From positions 1-5,708 of the forward strand of contig DBCE01000096.1 in NCBI GenBank assembly GCA_002292895.1: a DNA stretch of 5,708 nt. The letters run 5' to 3'. The stretch's first letter is position 1. Every line of letters begins with the position of its first letter. Made by a program: the position numbers and the translations under genes. Shown here piece by piece: positions 1-5,708 of the stretch. Below the pieces are notes generated by a model, which was not told the DNA's origin, did not search any database, and saw nothing but the letters and a program-made list of their open reading frames with translations. This DNA comes from Phycisphaerales bacterium UBA966 (GTDB lineage Bacteria; Planctomycetota; Phycisphaerae; Phycisphaerales; SM1A02).

Positions 1-1584
1 TCCTCTAACGTCCGACATGCGATAGGGGAACGCGGGGCTTTCAATGGTTCCATCGAGGAGCTTCAGCGTTCCACGCAATTCAATCGGTGCTGCAATCGCC
101 GTGCCGTCTGGGGCGATGGATCCCTTGGATCGCTGCGCACTCACAGAAATGTCTGCAGCCCAGTTACGCGCACCAACCAACGCCAGCGCGCGTGCAGCCT
201 CAATCGGCAATTCAATGCGTCGGGGCGTGCCATCGGCGGTGGGGCGGGCGTCCACTTTGGGAATCCGCACGGAAATCTCCCAAGAAGCAAGCGCCACCGA
301 GCGTTGTAGCCACATGTCGTCCGGATCAAGGGCGCCCTGGATACCGCCAAACGATGCAAGGTCGCAATGTGCGGAGATCTCCAGTGGCACTGTGAACGCG
401 TCGGCGCCGGGCATTCCCGGTGCAATATTGACTCGTGTTGCTTCCACCTTCAAGTCATTGCCACTCACGGTGATCTCTGCCGCGCCCATCAGCACCGTGA
501 CATCACCGCGGATGGGAACGACCGTTCCATCAACAAGGCGACCCCATTCAATCTGTCGAACGCTGTCGCGTTCCCGCAACGTGACGTCCTTCAGAACGAT
601 GTTGGCTGAGTGAACCGGCTCAGCAGTACTACCTTCAATGTGCGCTCGTTCAACGCGACCGGTCAGTTCAGCACGTGCGGCCCAACGCTGTGCTTGCGCA
701 GGCAGCGCGCGCAGCAGTGCTTCGTCGATATTCAGACCGCTGAGGTCAGCCGCGTATGCAAAGGTACTTTCGTTCCAAGTGCCGTTCAGGCGAATGGCAT
801 TGTCGGAAATCGGCTTGTCATCTTGTTGCTTCTGCTCAAGGCGGAACTCGTAGATGCTGGAGTCACCGACTCGATGTTGGAAGTCTGCTGCAAACTGTTG
901 CGTCGAGCGAATGGAGACGGTGCCGTCCTTGGTCGAGCCAATTTCCAAGCGCAGGTCGCTGAGCAGCGCGCTCTGTGGTTGTTGGACGGACTTGCCGCCT
1001 GGCGAAGCAGTGGGCCGCAATGCTAAGAAGTTGAAATCGCCGGGACTTTCGACGCGTTCAATGACGCGCACGGTGAGCCCATCGATTTCCATATCGATGA
1101 GTTCAATGCGCCCAAGCAGCAAACTCCACGGGGAGAAGACCACGTTGGCGCGGCGCATGGTGCATATGGTGGCGGCCTCGCCTTCCCAGCCACGCGCGCG
1201 TAGGTCAAGGTCGCTGGCAACGATTCGGTTCCAACCGTCCCAGCGCACGCTCTTGATGCGGAGGTTGCCGCCGAATCGCTCGGAAAGCTGCGATTCCATC
1301 GCTTCGCGCAGAATGGTGGATTCGCGCAGCACCATCCATGCGGAGGCCATGATGGCCATCACGCCAAGCAGGGTAAAGAGTGCCACTGATCGTTTACGAA
1401 ACCGACGCCGAATGTTTGAGGGCGCCAACTGCGGCGCGTGGCGCGCGATCGCCTCATCGGCACGACGTGCAAACTCCCCGGGCGCGCGGCGCGCCATGGC
1501 CTCGATGCGGTCGAGGTGCATGTCGGGCACGTGCGGCTCGTCATTGGGACGTTCGTCTTCGGGATGAGCGGGGTCGTGGCTCAC
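1..1584 (-). CDS. AsmA/TamB-like inner-membrane-anchored envelope protein (C-terminus beyond window)
   Basis: The reverse strand is open from a GTG at 1584 to base 1: 528 codons with no stop, so the 3' end is outside the window. Visible layout: an acidic, hydrophilic N-terminal tail (residues 1-58); a basic cluster RRRFRKR (59-65); one hydrophobic segment of about 20 residues (66-86); then a long region rich in beta-strand-like alternation. Residues 146-189 follow the AsmA pattern: a strand, FSPWSLLLGRIELIDMEIDG, then a VRVIERVESPGDFNFLAL-type block. In AsmA/TamB relatives such segments belong to long beta-structured proteins that span the periplasm and are linked to phospholipid transport or outer-membrane homeostasis. 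The basic cluster before the helix predicts an N-in anchor with the large domain in the periplasm. Start choice: an in-frame TGA lies about 50 nt upstream; GTG gives the longest sensible protein, but TTG just after that stop and ATG codons 22 and 30 are alternatives. No Shine-Dalgarno is visible. Family level is fairly sure; exact function is not. Confidence 0.75.
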   Translation of the reverse strand, partial: MSHDPAHPEDERPNDEPHVPDMHLDRIEAMARRAPGEFARRADEAIARHAPQLAPSNIRRRFRKRSVALFTLLGVMAIMASAWMVLRESTILREAMESQLSERFGGNLRIKSVRWDGWNRIVASDLDLRARGWEGEAATICTMRRANVVFSPWSLLLGRIELIDMEIDGLTVRVIERVESPGDFNFLALRPTASPGGKSVQQPQSALLSDLRLEIGSTKDGTVSIRSTQQFAADFQHRVGDSSIYEFRLEQKQQDDKPISDNAIRLNGTWNESTFAYAADLSGLNIDEALLRALPAQAQRWAARAELTGRVERAHIEGSTAEPVHSANIVLKDVTLRERDSVRQIEWGRLVDGTVVPIRGDVTVLMGAAEITVSGNDLKVEATRVNIAPGMPGADAFTVPLEISAHCDLASFGGIQGALDPDDMWLQRSVALASWEISVRIPKVDARPTADGTPRRIELPIEAARALALVGARNWAADISVSAQRSKGSIAPDGTAIAAPIELRGTLKLLDGTIESPAFPYRMSDVRG

Positions 1585-1593
1585 GGGGCGCGG

Positions 1594-1599
1594 ATGGTA
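1594..1599 (-). promoter_or_regulatory. Possible -10 element (TACCAT) for the AsmA-like gene
   Basis: Reading the minus strand, TACCAT ends 9 nt before the GTG at 1584. It matches the loose TANNNT -10 form but has no clear TTGACA-like partner at the usual distance. With no ribosome-binding site in between, a transcript starting here would be leaderless or nearly so. This is a weak call based on position and on the similar arrangement before two other genes in the window. Confidence 0.2.
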
Positions 1600-1627
1600 C
1601 GCCGGGAACGACCTGTGCCGTCGTTCG

Positions 1628-1633
1628 TACAAT
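1628..1633 (+). promoter_or_regulatory. Possible -10 element (TACAAT) for the SDR gene
   Basis: TACAAT matches five of six bases of the TATAAT consensus and ends 6 nt before the ATG at 1640, so a normal start of transcription would fall at or next to the A of the ATG. No convincing -35 is seen 16-18 bp upstream. The whole divergent gap is only 55 bp (1585-1639), so controls for both flanking genes must be here or inside the genes. Confidence 0.35.
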
Positions 1634-1639
1634 CACGGG

Positions 1640-2389
1640 ATGCCTCGCCTTGCCATTGTCACCGGTGCAGCGCGCCGCGTTGGGCGCGCAGTTGCCCTTG
1701 AACTCGCGCGTCACGGGTGGGATCTGCTACTTACCCATCACACGCGTGGCCCTGAAACGCTGCAAACCGCGGCTGATGCCCGCGCGGCGGCGGGGGAGTC
1801 TGGCAGGATCATTGATGTTCGGACTGAAGCTTTGGATCTTTCCGACCTTGCTGCCGTGGAACAATTCGGTCGGATCCATGCCAGCCATGCCGCTGATGCC
1901 TTGGTTTTGAGTGCCGCCAGTTACACGCGCACCCCGTTCGGATCTATCGATGCCGCAACTGCGGAACGCGAAATGCGGATCAATGCCTTGGCACCTTTGT
2001 TGTTGGTGCAGGCGCTTGCTCCGGCCTTGGCACGCTCTTCGCTCAATGGCGGCGGTGCAGTGGTGGCGTTTGGAGATATTCACGCGATGGGTCGACCGCG
2101 CCGAGCCTTTGCGCCGTACCTCATGTCCAAATCGGCGTTGCATTCTATGGTGGAAGCGTTGGCGCTGGAGTTAGCGCCCACGGTGCGCATCAATGGCATT
2201 GCCCCTGGTGTGGTGGCGTGGCCAGACGATGCGCCAGCCGAAGAACGCGCCGCGTATGAGTCACGCATTCCGCTGGTACGAGCAGGCACTCCCGATGATG
2301 CGGCGCGCCTGGTGCGTTCAATGATTGAAGACATGCCCTACGTCACCGGCACGGTCATTCGTTTGGACGGCGGTCGTTGGTTGCGCTGA
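1640..2389 (+). CDS. Short-chain dehydrogenase/reductase, pteridine reductase (PTR1/FolM) type
   Basis: A 249-residue protein, the usual length of a classical SDR. It has the N-terminal Rossmann nucleotide-binding motif TGAARRVG (8-15); an Asp at 66 where SDRs contact the adenine; LVLSAAS (88-94) in place of the common NNAG; Asn115 of the catalytic tetrad; the active-site Tyr160-x3-Lys164 (YLMSK); and a C-terminal VTGTVIRLDGG (235-245). The usual catalytic Ser is replaced by Asp146 in a DIHA motif. TGxxRR(V/I)G plus DIHA plus YxxxK is typical of pteridine reductases and FolM-like dihydromonapterin reductases, which use NADPH to reduce dihydro- or oxidised pterins in the cytosol. The Arg after TGAA (Arg12) fits NADPH preference. 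The Asp-to-Tyr spacing is 14, one more than the 13 I recall for PTR1. ATG 1640 sits directly before the Rossmann strand, which supports this start; no Shine-Dalgarno is seen. The gene is divergent from the AsmA-like gene and overlaps the lipoprotein gene tail to tail. Another SDR substrate cannot be excluded. Confidence 0.85.
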   Translation: MPRLAIVTGAARRVGRAVALELARHGWDLLLTHHTRGPETLQTAADARAAAGESGRIIDVRTEALDLSDLAAVEQFGRIHASHAADALVLSAASYTRTPFGSIDAATAEREMRINALAPLLLVQALAPALARSSLNGGGAVVAFGDIHAMGRPRRAFAPYLMSKSALHSMVEALALELAPTVRINGIAPGVVAWPDDAPAEERAAYESRIPLVRAGTPDDAARLVRSMIEDMPYVTGTVIRLDGGRWLR

Positions 2390-3425
2390 GTGCAGCGCGC
2401 ACTTCGTCGGCTGGGGCGCCGGCGAGACCAGCAGCATCAGCAGAGATCATCGCTTTCACTTGATCGCCGGCTTGCATCCATGCGGTAGCAGCGCGCAGCG
2501 ATCGTTTCCAGTCATTGGGGGCCGCCGAAGCACTTTCATCAAGCGTTCCAGCTGCCTCACGCGCTTGCCCCAGGGCGAAATAGGCAGCGGCAATTTCTTG
2601 TGCGCACGCTGGTTGGCGGCGCAGCGGGGCGTCCAGCGCCAAGAGCAGTTCCAGTGATTCGCGCGGTGCGCCGGCCATACGTCGCATGCGTGCGTCGGCG
2701 ATGCGGAGCTCGATCGATGTTGGTGCCAGTGCGCGGGCTTGCGCAATCTTGATCCGTGCGGCGTTGGGGTCACCGTTGCGTAACTCTAAATCAGCGAGCG
2801 CCGCTTTCGGATCCGGTGATTCCGGCATGGCGCGTTCGGCAGCTTCCAGGAGCCGCCGCGCTTCCACCGCTTGGCCATCACGCGCGCGTGCCATTCCTAA
2901 GTACAAGGCAAACTGCGCGCTGGATGGATCGGCGGCAAACGCGGCCTCATAGTGGGCGACCGCTTGTGGATGGCGCATGGCGGTGTCTGAAACCACGCCA
3001 GCCGCGTGTTGCAGGGCGGCGTTGGTGGGTGCTAAGGCGGCCGCCCGGTCATAGGCGTCGGCTGCGCGCGCCATGACGTCGGCACGGTCTTGGGAAGGCA
3101 GGTCTGGCTGCATGGCTAGGGCCACCAGTGCCCGCCCCAGGATTTCCTGAGCGCGCATCAGGCTGGGTGCTTCGCTCGCTAATTTTTCTGCCACAAACAC
3201 TGCTTCGCTTGGCTTGTCGGCGGCCAGGTACGAATCGATGGCTCGAATTGCGGCGTCCAACTTCTTTGGCTCAACGCTGCTTGCCGCGGCGGGCTTGGCG
3301 TCCGTGGGGCCGCAGCCGACCGGGGCGAACGCGGTCGCCATGGTCATTGCCACTGCCGACCACGGCAACAGCACGCGCGCCGTGGCGCGGAGAAGGGTTC
3401 CGCTTTCGTAGAATCGTCGTTCCAT
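2355..3425 (-). CDS. TPR-repeat lipoprotein, putative
   Basis: A 356-residue protein from the ATG at 3425. Residues 1-37 form a signal peptide: Arg-containing n-region (R3, R4, R13, R17), hydrophobic core around 18-34, then a lipobox-like PVGC with Cys38 as the predicted lipidated residue. The -3 Pro is atypical. An Ala/Pro/Ser linker follows (about 43-53). The rest is Ala-rich, helical and shows tetratricopeptide spacing: pairs near 55-88, 119-133 (AYDRAAALAPTN), 153-168 (AVAHYEAAFAADPSS), 171-202, 206-236 (IAQARALAPTS) and 277-304 (AYFALGQAREAAGTL). TPR lipoproteins act as protein-interaction scaffolds on the periplasmic face of a membrane; the partner is unknown. A longer reading from 3488 adds 21 residues before the signal peptide and runs into valS, so I prefer 3425. 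The upstream stretch has no Shine-Dalgarno. The 3' end overlaps the SDR 3' end by 35 bp. Lipoprotein and TPR calls are inferred from pattern; function is unassigned. Confidence 0.8.
   Translation of the reverse strand: MERRFYESGTLLRATARVLLPWSAVAMTMATAFAPVGCGPTDAKPAAASSVEPKKLDAAIRAIDSYLAADKPSEAVFVAEKLASEAPSLMRAQEILGRALVALAMQPDLPSQDRADVMARAADAYDRAAALAPTNAALQHAAGVVSDTAMRHPQAVAHYEAAFAADPSSAQFALYLGMARARDGQAVEARRLLEAAERAMPESPDPKAALADLELRNGDPNAARIKIAQARALAPTSIELRIADARMRRMAGAPRESLELLLALDAPLRRQPACAQEIAAAYFALGQAREAAGTLDESASAAPNDWKRSLRAATAWMQAGDQVKAMISADAAGLAGAPADEVRAALSATNDRRPNE
2383..2398. terminator. Short perfect inverted repeat at the SDR stop codon, possible weak hairpin
   Basis: GCGCTG (2383-2388), a 4-nt loop AGTG and CAGCGC (2393-2398) form a 6-bp perfect stem that includes the SDR stop codon (TGA 2387-2389). 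It is symmetrical and lies in the convergent overlap zone, so it could act on the SDR transcript. There is no T-run after it on either strand, so it is not a standard intrinsic terminator. On the minus strand it lies within the lipoprotein coding sequence. Confidence 0.2.
3409..3414 (+). promoter_or_regulatory. Possible -10 element (TAGAAT) for valS
   Basis: TAGAAT matches five of six TATAAT bases and ends 9 nt before the valS ATG at 3424. Its TAG is also the in-frame stop that closes the valS reading frame upstream. No good -35 or Shine-Dalgarno is seen, and the site lies inside the first codons of the lipoprotein gene on the other strand. A T-box leader, common before tRNA synthetase genes in Firmicutes, cannot fit unless transcription begins much farther upstream within the lipoprotein gene; no T-box elements were recognised. 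Confidence 0.3.
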
Positions 3426-5708
3426 GTCAAGCGCACAGCCCATCGAATCGAGCACGCCAACCGGCGGCTCTGAACTCCAGCTCGCCAAAGCCTACACCCC
3501 GGCGGACGCGGAGACCTTTGCGTGGTCGCGGTGGCGCGACGCTCGTTGCTTCCATGCGGAGCCCACTGATGCTGGCGCGCCGTATTCGATCTTCATTCCG
3601 CCGCCAAATGTCACCGCAGCGCTGCACCTTGGACATGCGCTCAACAACACGCTGCAAGATGTCTTGACGCGTTACCACCGCATGAAGGGCATGAACACCA
3701 TGTGGATGCCGGGCACTGATCACGCTGGCATTGCCACGCAGTCAGTGGTAGAGCGAAGACTGTTGCAACAAGGCAAACGCCGTTCTGATTTCACGCGCGA
3801 ACAATTCATTGCCAAGGTGCAAGAGTGGAAAGATGAATACGAAGCAACCATTCTGAGTCAGTTGGAATTGATGGGCGCTTCGTGTGATTACGACCGCGTG
3901 CGATTCACCATGGATCCAGTGTGCGCAGCGGCGGTGCGTGCTGCGTTCTTCAAACTCTTTGATGACAGTCTGATCTATCGCGGTAAGCGGTTGGTCAATT
4001 GGGATCCGGTGTCACGCACCGCGCTTGCCGATGATGAAGTGGAGATGGAGGAAGTGGACGGTCACTTCTGGTACCTCCGCTATCCGTTTGAGGATGGATC
4101 CGGTTACGTCACCGTGGCCACCACTCGACCGGAGACCATGCTTGGCGATACCGCGGTGGCGCTCAATCCCAAGGATCCGCGTGCAGCGGCGGTGCGAGGC
4201 AAGAAGTTGCGTCTCCCCATTGTTGGTCGGGTGATTCCGATTGTGGAAGATGACTACGTTGTCATGGCCGTAGAGCAGGGCGGCGACCCGACCGATACCA
4301 AGGCGCAATTTGCAACTGGATTCTTGAAAGTCACGCCCGCGCATGACCCCAATGACTGGGAAATTGGCATTCGTCACGGAGTTGCCGCGATCAATGTCAT
4401 GGCGCCCGATGCGTCTATCTCCGATCGCCATGGTTGGGAAGACGTTTCTGCGGAGGCTCGCGCCTTCGTTGGCCTCTCGCGTGAAGACGCGCGCGCAGCG
4501 ATTGTTGCGTGGTTCAAGGCGAACGGCTTGCTTGATGGCGTGAAGCCGTATCGGCACAGCGTTGGTCACAGTTATCGCAGTCACGTGCCTGTTGAGCCGT
4601 ACCTGAGCGAGCAGTGGTACGTGCGTGTCACCGATGACCGCCTGCGCGGCGCTGCGTTGCGTTCGATGAATCCGGCACAACGGGATGGTGGCGCGGCGGC
4701 GGCGACTGGCGCTTCCAACGCGTCAGCTGCCGGCGACGGTGAAATTACTTTCTACCCACCGCGCTACGCGAAGACATTCCAACATTGGCATGAGAACATT
4801 CGCGATTGGTGCATCAGTAGACAGTTGTGGTGGGGTCACCGCATTCCGGTGTGGAGTGCAGAAGTTGCGGCGAACGATGTTGTTGATCGTGCCGCCGTTG
4901 ATGCTGCACGCGGCGAGCTTGTTGGTTGCAACGGTGCATGGCGCGCCATGGGATGCTCTGAAGCAGTTCGTCGACGCCCGGATGGTGTCTATGAGCGCTT
5001 CGTCTGCGTGGCAGAACATGCTGATTCCGTGGCGATTCCCGCACTTTCCGCGGCTGGCTTCCGTCAGGATGAGGACGTCCTGGACACCTGGTTCAGTTCC
5101 GCACTCTGGCCGCTTTCCACACTTGGTTGGCCAGACCCAGCACGCTTTGACATGCAGGGCCTGCTAGAGAAGTGGAACCCCAGCGCGGTGCTGTCCACGG
5201 CTCGCGAAATCATCACGCTGTGGGTGAGCCGCATGGTGATGTTCAATCGCTATTTCCTTGGCGGGCGAGTTCCGTTCCGTCATGTGTTCATTCATGCCAT
5301 GGTGCAAGATGGGTTTGGTCAGAAGATGTCCAAGTCGTTGGGCAACGGCGTGGATCCGCGCGACATCATTCAAACGCACGGCGCGGATGCCATGCGTTTC
5401 ACGCTGGTGCAGATGACCACCGATACGCAAGACGTTCGCATGCCCGTTGATATGGTGGATCCGTGGTCAGGCGAAATGTTCTCGCCACGAACCATCACGG
5501 ATGCCGCTGGCTACACGGTGGCTGATCCGGTGCAGGTTTCCCCAAAGGACCCTTCCAAAAAGATCACTAGTGCCTACGGCGCAGCGACCGGGAAAGCCAC
5601 GCCCAGCACTGATGCGCCATTGGCGTTGAACACCAGCGCACGCTTTGACGTCGGCCGGAATTTCGCCAATAAGGTCTGGAATGCAACGCGATTTGCACTT
5701 GGAAACCT
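3424..5708 (+). CDS. valS: Valyl-tRNA synthetase (C-terminus beyond window)
   Basis: A class I aminoacyl-tRNA synthetase that charges tRNA-Val with valine in the cytosol; 761 codons are present and open to the edge (bacterial ValRS is usually about 880-950). Landmarks: ELQLAKAYTP (17-26); PPPNVT (59-64) and the HIGH signature as HLGH (68-71); GTDHAGIATQ (97-106); the editing (CP1) domain with TTRPETMLGD (233-242) and KVTPAHDPND (302-311); DWCISRQLWWGHRIPVW (from 461); LDTWFSS (553-559); KMSKS (634-638). From memory of the Thermus enzyme, R235, T238, K302, T304, D308 and D311 match its editing-pocket residues, so mischarged Thr-tRNA editing should be intact. Two insertions stand out: an Ala/Gly-rich run (420-439) and about 64 residues (676-739) between the helix after KMSKS and the RFDVGRNFANKVWNATRFAL block. 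An in-frame TAG at 3409 leaves ATG 3424 as the first possible start. This start overlaps the lipoprotein start on the other strand. Confidence 0.97.
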   Translation, partial: MSSAQPIESSTPTGGSELQLAKAYTPADAETFAWSRWRDARCFHAEPTDAGAPYSIFIPPPNVTAALHLGHALNNTLQDVLTRYHRMKGMNTMWMPGTDHAGIATQSVVERRLLQQGKRRSDFTREQFIAKVQEWKDEYEATILSQLELMGASCDYDRVRFTMDPVCAAAVRAAFFKLFDDSLIYRGKRLVNWDPVSRTALADDEVEMEEVDGHFWYLRYPFEDGSGYVTVATTRPETMLGDTAVALNPKDPRAAAVRGKKLRLPIVGRVIPIVEDDYVVMAVEQGGDPTDTKAQFATGFLKVTPAHDPNDWEIGIRHGVAAINVMAPDASISDRHGWEDVSAEARAFVGLSREDARAAIVAWFKANGLLDGVKPYRHSVGHSYRSHVPVEPYLSEQWYVRVTDDRLRGAALRSMNPAQRDGGAAAATGASNASAAGDGEITFYPPRYAKTFQHWHENIRDWCISRQLWWGHRIPVWSAEVAANDVVDRAAVDAARGELVGCNGAWRAMGCSEAVRRRPDGVYERFVCVAEHADSVAIPALSAAGFRQDEDVLDTWFSSALWPLSTLGWPDPARFDMQGLLEKWNPSAVLSTAREIITLWVSRMVMFNRYFLGGRVPFRHVFIHAMVQDGFGQKMSKSLGNGVDPRDIIQTHGADAMRFTLVQMTTDTQDVRMPVDMVDPWSGEMFSPRTITDAAGYTVADPVQVSPKDPSKKITSAYGAATGKATPSTDAPLALNTSARFDVGRNFANKVWNATRFALGN

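Noticed and set aside
44..613. 189-residue plus-strand open frame
   Set aside because: It is antisense to the same AsmA-like gene, which is open over the full stretch and has coherent family features; the plus-strand protein is low-complexity Ser/Arg/Thr-rich with no motif.
854..1567. 237-residue plus-strand open frame, Arg/Ser-rich
   Set aside because: It is antisense to the AsmA-like gene, shows no domain pattern, and its composition fits a shadow of a GC-rich gene on the other strand.
1585..1639. Small RNA or riboswitch in the divergent gap
   Set aside because: Only 55 bp, with no recognisable aptamer or hairpin plus T-tract.
3423..3428. TTGACA on the minus strand as a -35 box
   Set aside because: It overlaps the lipoprotein ATG itself; a promoter from it would start inside the gene, and no good -10 lies 16-18 bp downstream.
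3426..3488. 21-residue N-terminal extension of the lipoprotein
   Set aside because: It would place a non-hydrophobic segment before a complete signal peptide and overlap valS by 65 bp; the ATG at 3425 gives a normal n-region, h-region and lipobox.
4012..4680. 222-residue minus-strand open frame inside valS
   Set aside because: It lies opposite strongly conserved valS editing-domain sequence and has His/Arg-rich composition typical of an antisense shadow.
4681..4740. Possible intein or frameshift in valS at the Ala-rich run
   Set aside because: Only 20 residues, in frame, with no splicing motifs; the flanking ValRS blocks continue normally.

Overview
The window carries four protein-coding genes packed almost without gaps, two of them cut by the window edges. 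I found no RNA genes, CRISPR arrays, insertion sequences or attachment sites. GC is high (about 60 % by eye). The organism is most likely a Planctomycetota bacterium, perhaps near Phycisphaerae. This rests on the form of the valyl-tRNA synthetase (a TAREIITLWVSRMVMFN-type block before KMSKS and a long insertion after it), the AsmA-like envelope protein, and the lack of Shine-Dalgarno sequences before all four starts. It is an inference, not a database result.

Layout from left to right. 1-1584 (minus): the N-terminal 528 codons of a large AsmA/TamB-like inner-membrane-anchored envelope protein whose C-terminus lies outside the window. A 55-bp divergent gap follows. 1640-2389 (plus): a short-chain dehydrogenase/reductase of the pteridine reductase (PTR1/FolM) type. 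2355-3425 (minus): a TPR-repeat lipoprotein whose 3' end overlaps the SDR 3' end by 35 bp. 3424-5708 (plus): valS, valyl-tRNA synthetase, cut at residue 761, well before its C-terminal anticodon-binding region is complete.

The genes do not form one operon. They alternate in strand (minus, plus, minus, plus), giving divergent, convergent and divergent junctions. The lipoprotein and valS start codons overlap inside one CATG, so the 5' control region of each must lie inside or next to the other gene's coding sequence. Three of the four starts have a TANNNT-like hexamer 6-9 nt upstream and no ribosome-binding site, which suggests leaderless or near-leaderless transcripts. Functionally the set is mixed: envelope maintenance (AsmA-like protein, TPR lipoprotein), reduced pterin/folate metabolism (SDR) and translation (ValRS). 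No pathway link between them is visible. I do not see a novel defence, mobile or biosynthetic system here; the points of interest are gene-junction architecture and two lineage-type insertions in ValRS.
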